Shown here piece after piece: positions 49,708 to 58,214 of a DNA stretch of 64,000 nucleotides. The number at the start of each line of letters is the position of its first letter. Positions within the stretch are counted from its first letter, which is position 1. The position numbers and the translations under genes were made by a program. Origin of the DNA: JAKFYM01 sp964416595 (GTDB taxonomy: Bacteria; Bdellovibrionota; UBA1018; CAIPTA01); assembly GCA_964416595.1 (NCBI GenBank), contig CAYQES010000003.1:1-64000 (forward strand), given 5' to 3'. Under the pieces are notes generated by a model. It worked only from the letters and a program-made list of their open reading frames with translations. It had not been told where the DNA came from and ran no database searches.

Positions 49708-50372
49708 TTCGCTCTCCTCTTTTATCCTCTTTGGCCGGTGTGGAACACGGATTTTTGCCAGAGCCAGACCCTGTTATTAAGTCTCAAGTGAGCACCGTGA
49801 AGCAAGTACACGGAGATTTATTGCTGTGGAGTGATCGTTTGGAAAAAGGAGAACGGGAAGCAGACGGAATTGCAACACGAAAGGCTGGCTTGAAAGTGGG
49901 CGTTTATTCCGCGGACTGTGCGCCGATTCTTGTGGCCGCATTGAGTGAGGGCGGCGCAGTGGTTTCTGTGATGGCCGTGCATGGGGGCTGGCGAGGCACT
50001 GCGATGGAAATCGGCGCAAAAAGCTTTACGCGTTTTGCGGAAGAACTTGGCTCTAAGGCCGCGCGCTTTGTGGCCGCGATTGGTCCGTGCATTAGTTTTG
50101 AAAGTTTTGAAGTGGGCGAAGAAGTGGTGACCGCTTTTCCTGGATCATTGGATCGGGGCCTCGCGCGATTTTTACGCATGGAAGAGAATAAGAAAAAATT
50201 TCTCTTCGATTTGCCTGGGGAGAATCGGCGGCAGTTATTGGCGGCGGCGGAACGCTTGGGAGTAAAGTTAGAAGTAGAAGCTTTGGGGATTTGCACATTG
50301 CGGGAAGCGCTCCCCTCCTATCGGCGGGATGGGAAGAAGGCGGGAAGAATTTTATCATATATTGGATTTTAG
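49698..50372 (+). CDS. pgeF: PgeF/YfiH-type multicopper-fold purine phosphorylase/peptidoglycan editing factor
   Basis: Protein of 224 aa of the laccase-domain family (YfiH). The zinc-site residues are visible: VKQVHG, SADCAPIL and VHGGWRGTAMEIG, then IGPCISFESFEVG. Family members remove wrongly incorporated serine from peptidoglycan precursors and phosphorolyse purine nucleosides. Either ATG 49698 or 49704 could be the start; 49704 makes an ATGA with the rluD stop. A palindromic repeat begins 1 bp after the stop. Confidence 0.88.
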   Translation: MQMIRSPLLSSLAGVEHGFLPEPDPVIKSQVSTVKQVHGDLLLWSDRLEKGEREADGIATRKAGLKVGVYSADCAPILVAALSEGGAVVSVMAVHGGWRGTAMEIGAKSFTRFAEELGSKAARFVAAIGPCISFESFEVGEEVVTAFPGSLDRGLARFLRMEENKKKFLFDLPGENRRQLLAAAERLGVKLEVEALGICTLREALPSYRRDGKKAGRILSYIGF

Positions 50373-50411
50373 TAACGCACCGCTTGTCCGGCGCGGACAG
50401 GCGATGCGTTA
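50373..50411 (+). repeat. Palindromic intergenic repeat, copy F (full palindrome)
   Basis: taacgcaccgcttgtccg (50373-50390), a short gcgc centre and ggacaggcgatgcgtta form a 39-bp imperfect palindrome with two mismatches between arms. It shows that the family can form a complete long hairpin, of which other copies keep mainly the core. It starts right at the pgeF stop and lies 24 bp from the 3' end of the GNAT gene. Confidence 0.85.
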
Positions 50412-50435
50412 AGTCCAATTGGCATGGGCAAAGTT

Positions 50436-50969
50436 CTAGCGCAGTTTCAACACCATCTCGCTATCATCGATCGATTGTCCAAACACCCGGAACAAATCCC
50501 GGCTCGTGCCCACCAACTGAAAGCCAAATTTTTTATACAGCGCCTTGGCGGGAATATTGTTTTCAAATACGCACAAACTAACCCAATCAAGAGAAGGTTG
50601 CGCCCGGGCCCAGCCTAACGCTTCTTCCATGAGTTTCGACCCCCAACCCCGCCCTCGCACGGAACGCTCCATGCCCATGGCTAATAAGCAACGGTGCAAG
50701 GAAGTTTGAAGAGGTGGGTGATGTATTAGGGTGATTTCGCCAAAAACCTCCTTTTCGTCGGTCAAGATCCAGAACCTTCGCCAACCGATTTCGGTGACTG
50801 GCTTTAAAAGGGACTCCATCTGTTTCGGAAAATCTTCTTCTTTAATCGCACGCTCCTCCTCTTGGAGAGCAAAAATAAAATCCCCATCCCGACCATTCTC
50901 CCGGGAATGGCGAAGCTCGTGACGGGCCAACATCATGAGATCAGCAGCTTGTAAGGGGCGGATGTGCAT
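50436..50969 (-). CDS. GNAT-family N-acetyltransferase
   Basis: Protein of 177 aa covering a full GNAT fold. The acetyl-CoA loop reads RGRGWGSKLMEEAL (R/Q-x-x-G-x-G/A pattern) and the C-terminal part ends AKALYKKFGFQLVG, then DLFRVFGQSIDDSEMVL. The N-terminal strand MHIRPLQAADLMM is typical. Substrate unknown. The pseudogene at 15799 is a broken relative sharing GRDGDFIF. No obvious partner gene. Confidence 0.88.
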   Translation of the reverse strand: MHIRPLQAADLMMLARHELRHSRENGRDGDFIFALQEEERAIKEEDFPKQMESLLKPVTEIGWRRFWILTDEKEVFGEITLIHHPPLQTSLHRCLLAMGMERSVRGRGWGSKLMEEALGWARAQPSLDWVSLCVFENNIPAKALYKKFGFQLVGTSRDLFRVFGQSIDDSEMVLKLR

Positions 50970-51023
50970 AGAAAACTCTTATCTTTGGTCTAGAGAGAAG
51001 TCATAGGTATAATAATAATGACT

Positions 51024-51050
51024 CTTGGATTCACAGAGCCAGTGCAACTC
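51024..51050 (+). repeat. IS30 terminal inverted repeat, left
   Basis: Begins cttggattcacagagcc and continues agtgcaactc. The transposase stop codon lies inside it (51031). Confidence 0.83.
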
Positions 51051-51972
51051 GCTTACCGTTAAAGACCTCAAAAGGGGTAAGGTAGTCAAGAACCTTTCGA
51101 GGGCGATGATTTAGCCAGTTCTCTAAAGCAGGCAGATTTATGGTTTCAAGGTCGGTATCGGATTTAATAAATCGCCTAATAACGCCAATCGTATTCTCAA
51201 TGGTTCCTCTTTGATAAGGAGAGCCCGGATCGCAAAAGTATATTTCGCAGCCAATGTTTTCTCGCGATCTAAACTCTGAACCGCAGTCGTTCGTAATACT
51301 CAATTTAGGCTTAGCATCTAGTAACCTTTTCGTAGCCTCTTGGGTTTCTGCCGAGTTTGGCGCACACAACTTGGAGAGAACGGTGAATCTTGATTTGCGA
51401 TCAGTACAAGCTAGAAGTGGCTCACGCCTTTTTGCATACATTAGATCCCGCTCCCAATGTCCAATTTCGCTTCTATTGTTACTGCCCTCGGGTCGAGACT
51501 TGATGTTTTTCCACCATTTGGGCCTAGGGCCGTTGTGGGTATTATAGATCCTCGGATATCGACGGCCTTTATAGAGAAGATATTGCTTAAAAACAGAGTG
51601 TCGCTTGATGAAGCGATAAATTGTCATTGCCGATAAATCTTCGTGTTTTTCGAGAGCTATCCTGCCTGCAATGAGCTCCGGGCTCCAGCCCCTTTTAAGC
51701 CATTGGCAAACGACTTCTTTATAGCGCTCCTCAACTTTTAATTTTCTTCGGCAGTTTTGTCGAAAACGTTTTCTGGCCAGGCAATGGGCAGGATCGCTTT
51801 GATAAACTGGTTCTGAGTAGCAGCTTTTTTTAACTGAATTTCGCTTAAGTTCCCGATAAATAGTAGATTTATGTCGATTGAGCGATTTTGCAATATGTAA
51901 AACGGCCATTTTTTCTTGCAAAAGAACGAAAATCTGGCACCTTTCGGCGTAGGTCACCCTTGAGTACTTCAC
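51031..51972 (-). CDS. IS30-family transposase
   Basis: Protein of 313 aa. The N-terminal HTH (ERCQIFVLLQEKMAVLHIAKSL, then KSTIYREL) and the IS30 DDE domain are visible: EIGHWERDLM (first Asp), SITNDCGSEFRS (second Asp) and QRGTIENTIGVIRRF (Glu). Length fits IS30-family transposases. The gene reads towards the left inverted repeat, and no frameshift or stop is seen, so the element may be active. Confidence 0.93.
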   Translation of the reverse strand: MKYSRVTYAERCQIFVLLQEKMAVLHIAKSLNRHKSTIYRELKRNSVKKSCYSEPVYQSDPAHCLARKRFRQNCRRKLKVEERYKEVVCQWLKRGWSPELIAGRIALEKHEDLSAMTIYRFIKRHSVFKQYLLYKGRRYPRIYNTHNGPRPKWWKNIKSRPEGSNNRSEIGHWERDLMYAKRREPLLACTDRKSRFTVLSKLCAPNSAETQEATKRLLDAKPKLSITNDCGSEFRSRENIGCEIYFCDPGSPYQRGTIENTIGVIRRFIKSDTDLETINLPALENWLNHRPRKVLDYLTPFEVFNGKRVALAL

Positions 51973-52044
51973 GGTACAACTCCTTAAAATTGGTTTTTGG
52001 CGAAATTGTTTTTAGGACAAGGGTGTCCTTTTTTCAATTTCTAG

Positions 52045-52071
52045 GAGTTGCACTGGCTACGTAAATTCAAG
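52045..52071 (-). repeat. IS30 terminal inverted repeat, right
   Basis: Begins gagttgcactggctac and ends gtaaattcaag. On the minus strand it aligns with the left repeat, with mismatches at four positions of 27. Confidence 0.83.
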
Positions 52072-52100
52072 ACTTCGGCGCCGGACAAGCGGCGCGTTAA
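52072..52100 (-). repeat. Palindromic intergenic repeat, copy G (IS30-adjacent)
   Basis: acttcggcgccggacaagcggcgcgttaa. Reverse orientation; it keeps the outer gcgttaa end but has acttcgg where other copies have agtccgg. It starts exactly at the IS30 insertion point, inside the 3-bp target duplication. Confidence 0.75.
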
Positions 52101-52221
52101 ATCCACAACCTAACTTTCAGACACGCTCAATTTTTATCCCACCTACTTTGCCCGTGCAAAGTAATGAGTCTCAAGATGACCGCCCCCCACGTCCATGCTA
52201 AGCTGCCTCTTGAGGTAATTT

Positions 52222-53439
52222 ATGCGCAGCAATAACACCTATATGAAGTTCATCCTTGTGCTAGCTCTGCTAGGAATTTTTGTCTCCGGCTGGCTGCTCT
52301 CGGTGCACATTAAATTCTCCACGGGCCAAGCGGGGCTCACGGAAACTTGCTTCATTCCCGGCATCGGCTCCACGGAAGGCTGCGCCAATATCGCGATCTC
52401 CAATTACTCGGCCATCTTCGGCGTGCCCCTCGCGGCCATCGCCATGGGTTTTTACTTCACACTTTTTTTGCTCGTGTTCTGGGCCATGCGCAACTACCAG
52501 ATGGCCTATGAAGCCCTCTATGTGAGCTTCTTTCTTTCCACGCTATCGATTGTTGTAACGGTAACGATGTTTGTGATTGCCCGTTATATATTAAAAAGTT
52601 TTTGTTTGGGTTGCAGCGCCCTCTGGGTGATCAATCTCCTCATTTGGCCTTGCTTTGTGAAACACCTAAATCTCTCCTGGGGCAATGCGCTTGCGGCAAA
52701 CCTGGAGCTCTTTCGTTCGAAAGCTCTTCAGCTCAAAAAAGAACGGATCATCTCAAGTTTTGTGACCGGGGGAATCTGCCTCCTCGTGTTCTCCGTGATT
52801 GGAGCCGCCGCCAAGGGCCTCCAAGGCAACGAAGCCCGTATCGAGAGCACTTCAATCTTGCAAGAGTATAACGATGCCGTGCAAACCTTCCTGCCCGCGG
52901 AAGCCGTGGGAGGGCCCAGCTCCAAAGGCCAAGCCAATGCTCCCGTGATGGAGATTATTGAGCTTGCGGATTTCCAGTGCCCGGGTTGTAAAGTGGCTTC
53001 GCAATTTTTAAAACCTTTTGTGATGAAACATGGAGATAAAGTGCGGGTTACCTACCGTAACTTTCCGCTCGACGGCAGCTGTAATTCCTTCGTGCCTAAT
53101 GGCGGCCACCATATGGCTTGCTCCGCGGCCCGCTCTGCCATTTGCGCTGGCCAACAGGGAAAATTCTGGGATATGCATGATTTGATTTTTGACAACCAAG
53201 AATCCCTTTCTCCGGCCCTTCTGGAAGAACTGGCCACAAAAGCCGGGCTCGATACAACCAAATGGGCTGCTTGCTTAAAAGATCCGCAAACGGAACTGCA
53301 GTTACAAAAAGAAATCCAGTGGGGTGAACAAGTGCAATTGCAATCAACACCCACGATCATCATCAATGGCCGTCGTTTGATTGGCGCCCGCTCGCCCCAA
53401 GATTTGGAAACGCTCCTCAAAACTTTGGAAAAGAAATAG
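52222..53439 (+). CDS. VKOR-DsbA fusion, disulfide-bond-forming membrane protein
   Basis: Protein of 405 aa. Residues about 8-150 are a four-helix vitamin K epoxide reductase-type domain with cysteines C43 and C54 in the periplasmic loop and the C128-C131 pair in FCLGCSALW. After another membrane helix (about 175-200) the periplasmic part is a DsbA-like thioredoxin domain with CPGC (C253-C256), the FWDMHDLIF helix and the cis-Pro in QSTPTIIING. VKOR reoxidises the DsbA-like domain using quinone, so the fusion makes an autonomous disulfide machine replacing DsbA/DsbB. Confidence 0.9.
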   Translation: MRSNNTYMKFILVLALLGIFVSGWLLSVHIKFSTGQAGLTETCFIPGIGSTEGCANIAISNYSAIFGVPLAAIAMGFYFTLFLLVFWAMRNYQMAYEALYVSFFLSTLSIVVTVTMFVIARYILKSFCLGCSALWVINLLIWPCFVKHLNLSWGNALAANLELFRSKALQLKKERIISSFVTGGICLLVFSVIGAAAKGLQGNEARIESTSILQEYNDAVQTFLPAEAVGGPSSKGQANAPVMEIIELADFQCPGCKVASQFLKPFVMKHGDKVRVTYRNFPLDGSCNSFVPNGGHHMACSAARSAICAGQQGKFWDMHDLIFDNQESLSPALLEELATKAGLDTTKWAACLKDPQTELQLQKEIQWGEQVQLQSTPTIIINGRRLIGARSPQDLETLLKTLEKK

Positions 53440-54239
53440 TGCTGATCGACAGCCACGCCCACCTAGACTACGAGTACGAACACAGCACCGAAGAACTTCT
53501 TCGCCAAGCGGCCGATATGGGCGTGAAAACCGTGATCGCCATTGCCGCCGCGGCCCCCTCGTTACATAAAGTGCGGGAGCTCGCCGAACGTTTTCCTAAT
53601 GTGTATTTCACTTCGGGCATCCATCCCCATGATTCGGGGGATTTTAATGGAGAAATTTTTAGCCTCATTAAAACCCTAGCCACTCACCCAAAGTGCGTGG
53701 CCGTGGGCGAATTAGGTTTAGATTATTTTTATCACCATGCGAGCCAACAACTGCAGTTCCAAGCCCTGGAAGCGCAACTTGCCTTCTCCGCGGAAATCGG
53801 TAAACCCGTGGTGGTGCACACGCGGGATGCAGACGCAGATACAATTCGCTTCCTGGAAACTCACTCTAAAGAATTCTTGCGCCGACATCCCGGGAAAATT
53901 CCGGGTGTGATTCATTGTTTTACGGGAAGCGCCAATCTTGCGGAAGCCTGCTTGCAGCTTGGATATTTTATTTCTTTTTCCGGGATCATCACGTTTAAAA
54001 ACGCGGAAGATCTACGGAACGTGGTGCAAAATATTGTGCCGCTAGAAAAAATGTTGGTGGAAACCGACTCGCCTTTTCTCACCCCAGCCCCCCACCGGGG
54101 CAAAAAAAATCAGCCGGGCTATACACGCCTCGTGGCCGAAAAAGTGGCGGAGCTGAAAAATGTAACTCTAGCCACAGTGGCGCAAACCACTAAGGCCAAT
54201 ACCCGCCAGCTTTTTTCCTTGCCGGAAATTCCTGACTAA
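53439..54239 (+). CDS. tatD: TatD-family metal-dependent hydrolase
   Basis: Protein of 266 aa. Metal ligands are visible in MLIDSHAHLDY, VAVGELGLDYFYH, KPVVVHTRDAD, VIHCFTGSANLAE and LVETDSPFLTPAPHRG. The family includes 3'-5' DNase/RNase and deacylase activities and is a usual housekeeping gene. The start is a GTG that overlaps the stop of the VKOR-DsbA gene by one base. Confidence 0.9.
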   Translation: MLIDSHAHLDYEYEHSTEELLRQAADMGVKTVIAIAAAAPSLHKVRELAERFPNVYFTSGIHPHDSGDFNGEIFSLIKTLATHPKCVAVGELGLDYFYHHASQQLQFQALEAQLAFSAEIGKPVVVHTRDADADTIRFLETHSKEFLRRHPGKIPGVIHCFTGSANLAEACLQLGYFISFSGIITFKNAEDLRNVVQNIVPLEKMLVETDSPFLTPAPHRGKKNQPGYTRLVAEKVAELKNVTLATVAQTTKANTRQLFSLPEIPD

Positions 54240-54246
54240 GAGATCC

Positions 54247-56148
54247 ATGGAAAGCCCCGCTAAAATTCCTTGGCTTAGTGCTGGCGGAATCGCCCGGATG
54301 CTATTAGCCACCGTAGCACTTTATACTGTGGTGGCTCTTGCGAGCGCTGCCTATTTTAATCCGGCCCAAGGGCGGCCGCTGCATTTGTACTTTCAAGCGG
54401 TGATAGTGGTAGCGTGCGGATTGAGCGTCTATTCGTTAAAAGAGCTCTCCTTTTCTTCGAAAAAAATCCAAGCTTCTGGCTGTATTCTTTTCCTGCTCGG
54501 CGCGCTCTCCTGGTTTTTGTACCGAAAAGAATTTTTGCTTACCTATTCGCCCTGGTTTGATGAAATCACCCAATTCTTCCAATACCAACCCGCTCCTATA
54601 GATGAAACCCTCCACGCAGCCCTACAGCAACAACCTCCACTAGATTACACCTTCTCCGCCTTTGCCCGGCATATATACGGCGTCTCGGAAATTTCCATGG
54701 TCTCCCATGCTGTGGCGTTTAGTATGCTCAGCCAAGTAGTTCTTCTCCTTTGGCTGCGGCTCGTGCAATTACCGGTGCTGCTTGCGCCTCTACCACTCCT
54801 CCTCTTTGCCGCCCAAGGCACATTGCTAAGATATAGCAGTGAGGCTCGTCCGATTTCTTTGGCCATATTTTTTTCGTCTTTGAGTCTATTTTTTCTCTAT
54901 GAACGAATTAAAAAGAAAACCAGTGTGCTACCGCTGCTCGCCGCCGCCATTTTTTTCTTTTATTCAAATGGATTGCAGCCCCATTTTTTTCTGTTATTCA
55001 TGGCTCTGGCTTTTTTGCCTTGGTCTTTGCTAGTGAGTTCGAAAAAAGAAGCACTATTAACCTTCTCCGCCTTTTTTCTCTTACCTACTCTCCTATTCCT
55101 ACCCAATCTTTATGAAATTTATGTGGAATGCGTTCGCTACGCCCAATTCCACGGCGAAAACCATTTCCAACATTGGCTAATAGCCATAATGAATATCAAA
55201 CTCTCAGCGCTTCGGGCTTATTGGGGAAGTTTCCATCCTGTCCAATTTCTCCTGCTCTTGCCACTACTTACTTTAGCGCTCGGGATTAAAAATAAATCCA
55301 AAACATTATTGGCTATAAGCCTGGGCACTTTCGTTTTTCTTTTTTTCTACCCCCTTGCCTTCCAGATCTTTTGGGCCACGATCAATTGGGGTTTGCGCCG
55401 CCATTATTTTTCCACTTGGATTTCTGGCAGTATCTTTTTACTGACCCTGCATTTAGCTTGGCAGGCAAGAACCCTAACAAGCTCTAAGATAAAACTGGCG
55501 GCTCTCCCCCTTTTAGCCGCTACTTTTTTCTATTTGCATTTTTATTTTGTGCCTGCGCAGCAAGATATGGTGAATGTAAGAGGACGTGTTCATCCGGACT
55601 GGCGAGTGTTAGATGCCTTAGGGAAAAAAGCCAAACAGCCTGCATACTTCTTACAGATCCCCTTTGATTTTCTCTCCTCCTCTAAAGATCATGACCATGT
55701 GGGCGATTTATACCCACACACAAAAAACCTAAAACTCGGCTCTTGCCCTGATTTTGGCCGCTATCGTCTGCAACCAGAATTTCGTCAATTGCATGGCGGT
55801 TTGATTTTATACGCAAAAATGCGTAAAGAAATTCGTTCGCAAATTCTGCCGCGTCTGCAACCGCTCACAAAAGAGATCATAGAAATGAATGAGAATTTTG
55901 TAGCCTTCACCGTACAAAACGAAAAATCCGTGATGGAAAATATCGAAACGATCTACCAAGCCATTCTCGCGGCTTACCCCAACCAACCAGAAAATCTGTT
56001 CTTGCTGGCTGGCCTCTTGGAATTAGCCCAAGAGGAAAAGAGGCCAGTAGGAAAAATCCTTAGCCAAATACAGGCACTCCAAGAAAAAGAGCCCGAGGTG
56101 CAACGTTATCTGCAGCTAGCGCCAAAGCCTGCGGCCACCGCGCAATAG
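54247..56148 (+). CDS. Large multi-pass membrane protein, GT39-like
   Basis: Protein of 633 aa with about eleven hydrophobic helices in the first 430 residues and a soluble C-terminal part. A conserved acidic loop WFDEITQFFQ (Asp-Glu early in the first external loop) and the later RYSSEARPISLAIF resemble GT39/ArnT-type glycosyltransferases (PMT_2), which take a polyprenyl-phosphate sugar. The assignment is by topology and the acidic pair only. Its last 33 bp overlap the 3' end of the opposite-strand gene. Confidence 0.62.
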   Translation: MESPAKIPWLSAGGIARMLLATVALYTVVALASAAYFNPAQGRPLHLYFQAVIVVACGLSVYSLKELSFSSKKIQASGCILFLLGALSWFLYRKEFLLTYSPWFDEITQFFQYQPAPIDETLHAALQQQPPLDYTFSAFARHIYGVSEISMVSHAVAFSMLSQVVLLLWLRLVQLPVLLAPLPLLLFAAQGTLLRYSSEARPISLAIFFSSLSLFFLYERIKKKTSVLPLLAAAIFFFYSNGLQPHFFLLFMALAFLPWSLLVSSKKEALLTFSAFFLLPTLLFLPNLYEIYVECVRYAQFHGENHFQHWLIAIMNIKLSALRAYWGSFHPVQFLLLLPLLTLALGIKNKSKTLLAISLGTFVFLFFYPLAFQIFWATINWGLRRHYFSTWISGSIFLLTLHLAWQARTLTSSKIKLAALPLLAATFFYLHFYFVPAQQDMVNVRGRVHPDWRVLDALGKKAKQPAYFLQIPFDFLSSSKDHDHVGDLYPHTKNLKLGSCPDFGRYRLQPEFRQLHGGLILYAKMRKEIRSQILPRLQPLTKEIIEMNENFVAFTVQNEKSVMENIETIYQAILAAYPNQPENLFLLAGLLELAQEEKRPVGKILSQIQALQEKEPEVQRYLQLAPKPAATAQ

Positions 56149-56979
56149 TGCGCCCCAGCCTAGGGTCCATATCAATAGACCCGGCAAAAAAGCCCACCAC
56201 ACGCCCACAGCCAAAAGCAGTTGCAAGGCACCTAAGCCCAGTAAAAACCCCCAAGGATGCAAGTTTTCTCCGGGCCGGGCAGGAAAAAAACGGTGCCCGA
56301 TCCACAGGCCCGCAGCTAAATAAGAAATCACTCCTCCCAGCAATAAAAAAAGGAAATAAATTGGCAGCAAAAAAATCCCCAAAATGGAAATCACCAAGAG
56401 AACAAAAAAGACCGGCACCACAAGGGAGCCAAACAAACCCACAAAAAGATTTTTAGGCCACTCCCGCATTAGCCTTCCCGCCGTGAGGCCTTGAAGTGAG
56501 GGAAAAAAACCAAATAGGAAAAGTCCAAAGCCCCAAAGCACCAGCCATAGAAGCGCCGCAGCAAAAACTTTGGCGATCCAATGGATATTATCCCGCCAAA
56601 AAAGAGCCGTGGATCGGATAATCCGCCAAAAAGGACCCGGCGCTTGGTACACCACGCTTTCAGGCGCTACTTGGGAGCCCGGTTTACTTTCAAAGGATCC
56701 GCCCACCACCACCAGGGTTTTGGTGAGCTTGGCCGTAGGCTCAAACACCACTTTCCCCGATACCACCACCACTTCTTCCACCTGGCCATGCACCGTGAGG
56801 TTTCCCCAAAGGAGCACTACGGTGCCATACACTTCACCGGGCTCAATCACCGCCTCTTCGGCACCCAACAGCAAATTGCCTTCTTTGGAATCAATGATCC
56901 GAAAAGCATTAGGGGAGGTAGTGAAAGCATCCGCAGAAAAGGGAAACAACAAACAGAAAAAAAGAATATATTTAAACAT
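56116..56979 (-). CDS. Membrane protein with bactofilin/polymer-like beta repeats
   Basis: Protein of 287 aa. After a signal peptide (cleavage near ADAF) comes a beta-helix-like stretch, residues about 35-105, with repeating VYGTVVLLWGNLTV, VEEVVVVSG and LTKTLVVVGG. This is the pattern of polymer-forming or bactofilin-like domains on the periplasmic side. Then five or so membrane helices with Gly-rich segments follow. Related to an uncharacterised membrane family. The start at 56979 is preceded by gagagg. It converges on and overlaps the GT39-like gene by 33 bp. Confidence 0.65.
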   Translation of the reverse strand: MFKYILFFCLLFPFSADAFTTSPNAFRIIDSKEGNLLLGAEEAVIEPGEVYGTVVLLWGNLTVHGQVEEVVVVSGKVVFEPTAKLTKTLVVVGGSFESKPGSQVAPESVVYQAPGPFWRIIRSTALFWRDNIHWIAKVFAAALLWLVLWGFGLFLFGFFPSLQGLTAGRLMREWPKNLFVGLFGSLVVPVFFVLLVISILGIFLLPIYFLFLLLGGVISYLAAGLWIGHRFFPARPGENLHPWGFLLGLGALQLLLAVGVWWAFLPGLLIWTLGWGALLRGGRRLWR

Positions 56980-57056
56980 ATCCTCTCTTAGCATCATCCC
57001 TATTCTAATGGCTAGGCATTGCTCAGAGCTTTTAAGTAAGGTATCAAAATCTATCC

Positions 57057-58214
57057 ATGAAACGTAGCTCCCTCTTGGTCATCTTCTTAGTGGTCTTTTT
57101 TGACCTCCTGGCATTCGGGATTGTGATCCCAATCTTGCCCTATTATTCCAAAACCTTTGGCGCCAATGCTTTTGCTTTAGGTTGGTTAATGGCGATTTTC
57201 AGTATCACTCAATTTTTATTTTCACCCTTGTGGGGAAGCCTTTCGGATCGCATTGGCCGCCGCCCCGTGCTGCTATTCACGATCTTAGGTGGAGCCGCTT
57301 GCATGGTGGCCACCGCTTTAGCGGGAAGTTTTTGGCTATTGTTCTTAGCTCGGCTTTTGGCAGGAATTTTTGGAGCGAATATTTCTACGGCCACCGCTTA
57401 TATCGCCGATATCACAGGCCCAGCGGATCGAGCCAAAGGTATGGGCATTATTGGCGCAGGTTACGGGCTCGGATTTATTTTTGGCCCCGCTCTCGGCGGA
57501 GTGCTATCGGTGCATGGCTATAGTGTGCCGATTTTAGTGGCTGCAGGTTTGGGACTCGCAAACTTCTTTTTTGCATATTTTGTGTTGGCCGAATCACGCT
57601 CATCCACGGCAGAGAAAACTAGTAAAAAGTTTTCTTTGCCAGCCTTACGCCTCACTCTAGCTCAAAGCGCCACAGCCATTCCGGTGGGATTATTTTTCTT
57701 AAGCACGCTAGCTTTCACACAATTAGAAGTAGTGTTCGGACTCTTTGTGCTCGGAAAATTCGGCTTTGGCGCAAAAGACGCCGGTTGGCTGCTGGCCGGC
57801 ATAGGTTTTGTGAGTGCTCTTCTACAAGGCGGTTTGATCGGGCGCTTAACAAAAAGATTTGGCGAGAAGAATTTGTTGGCCGCAGGCTTTTTCTTTTTCT
57901 TCCTCGCTCTAGGTGGCTCGGCCTTGGCGCTTTCCATTACTTTTTTTACCATTTCTTTGTTGGGCATCGCCATTGGCAATGGCTTAGTGAATCCCTCACT
58001 CTCAAGTTTAGTTTCCAAGGCCGCTCCTGAAGAAAACCGGGGCATGATTATGGGAATCTACCAGAGCGCAGGATCTATGGCGCGAGTGGTTGGCCCACTC
58101 CTGGCTGGCTTATTATTTGATCGCCTTAGCCCCGAGACTCCGCTCTTCCTTTCTAGCATACTCATGGCTCTAGCATTCCTTGCTGCTTTGGCCGCAAAGA
58201 GGAGACTTGCGTGA
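57057..58214 (+). CDS. MFS transporter, TetA-like
   Basis: Protein of 385 aa with twelve hydrophobic segments. The MFS motif A is visible as GSLSDRIGRRPVLL after helix 2, and the motif C-like GYGLGFIFGPALGG in helix 5 is typical of drug/H+ antiporters (TetA/Bcr type). The N-terminus FFDLLAFGIVIPILPYY is also characteristic. Substrate unknown; a proton-driven efflux pump is likely. Its stop overlaps the next gene (GTGA). Confidence 0.9.
   Translation: MKRSSLLVIFLVVFFDLLAFGIVIPILPYYSKTFGANAFALGWLMAIFSITQFLFSPLWGSLSDRIGRRPVLLFTILGGAACMVATALAGSFWLLFLARLLAGIFGANISTATAYIADITGPADRAKGMGIIGAGYGLGFIFGPALGGVLSVHGYSVPILVAAGLGLANFFFAYFVLAESRSSTAEKTSKKFSLPALRLTLAQSATAIPVGLFFLSTLAFTQLEVVFGLFVLGKFGFGAKDAGWLLAGIGFVSALLQGGLIGRLTKRFGEKNLLAAGFFFFFLALGGSALALSITFFTISLLGIAIGNGLVNPSLSSLVSKAAPEENRGMIMGIYQSAGSMARVVGPLLAGLLFDRLSPETPLFLSSILMALAFLAALAAKRRLA

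Larger units (their letters stand above)
51024..52071 (-). mobile_element. IS30-family insertion sequence (1048 bp)
   Basis: Bounded by imperfect 27-bp inverted repeats (51024-51050, cttggattcac...; 52045-52071, the complement, four mismatches). ACT occurs at both outer borders (51021-51023 and 52072-52074), a 3-bp target duplication. It encodes one transposase. The right end abuts palindromic repeat copy G. Boundaries are precise and the element looks complete. Confidence 0.85.
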
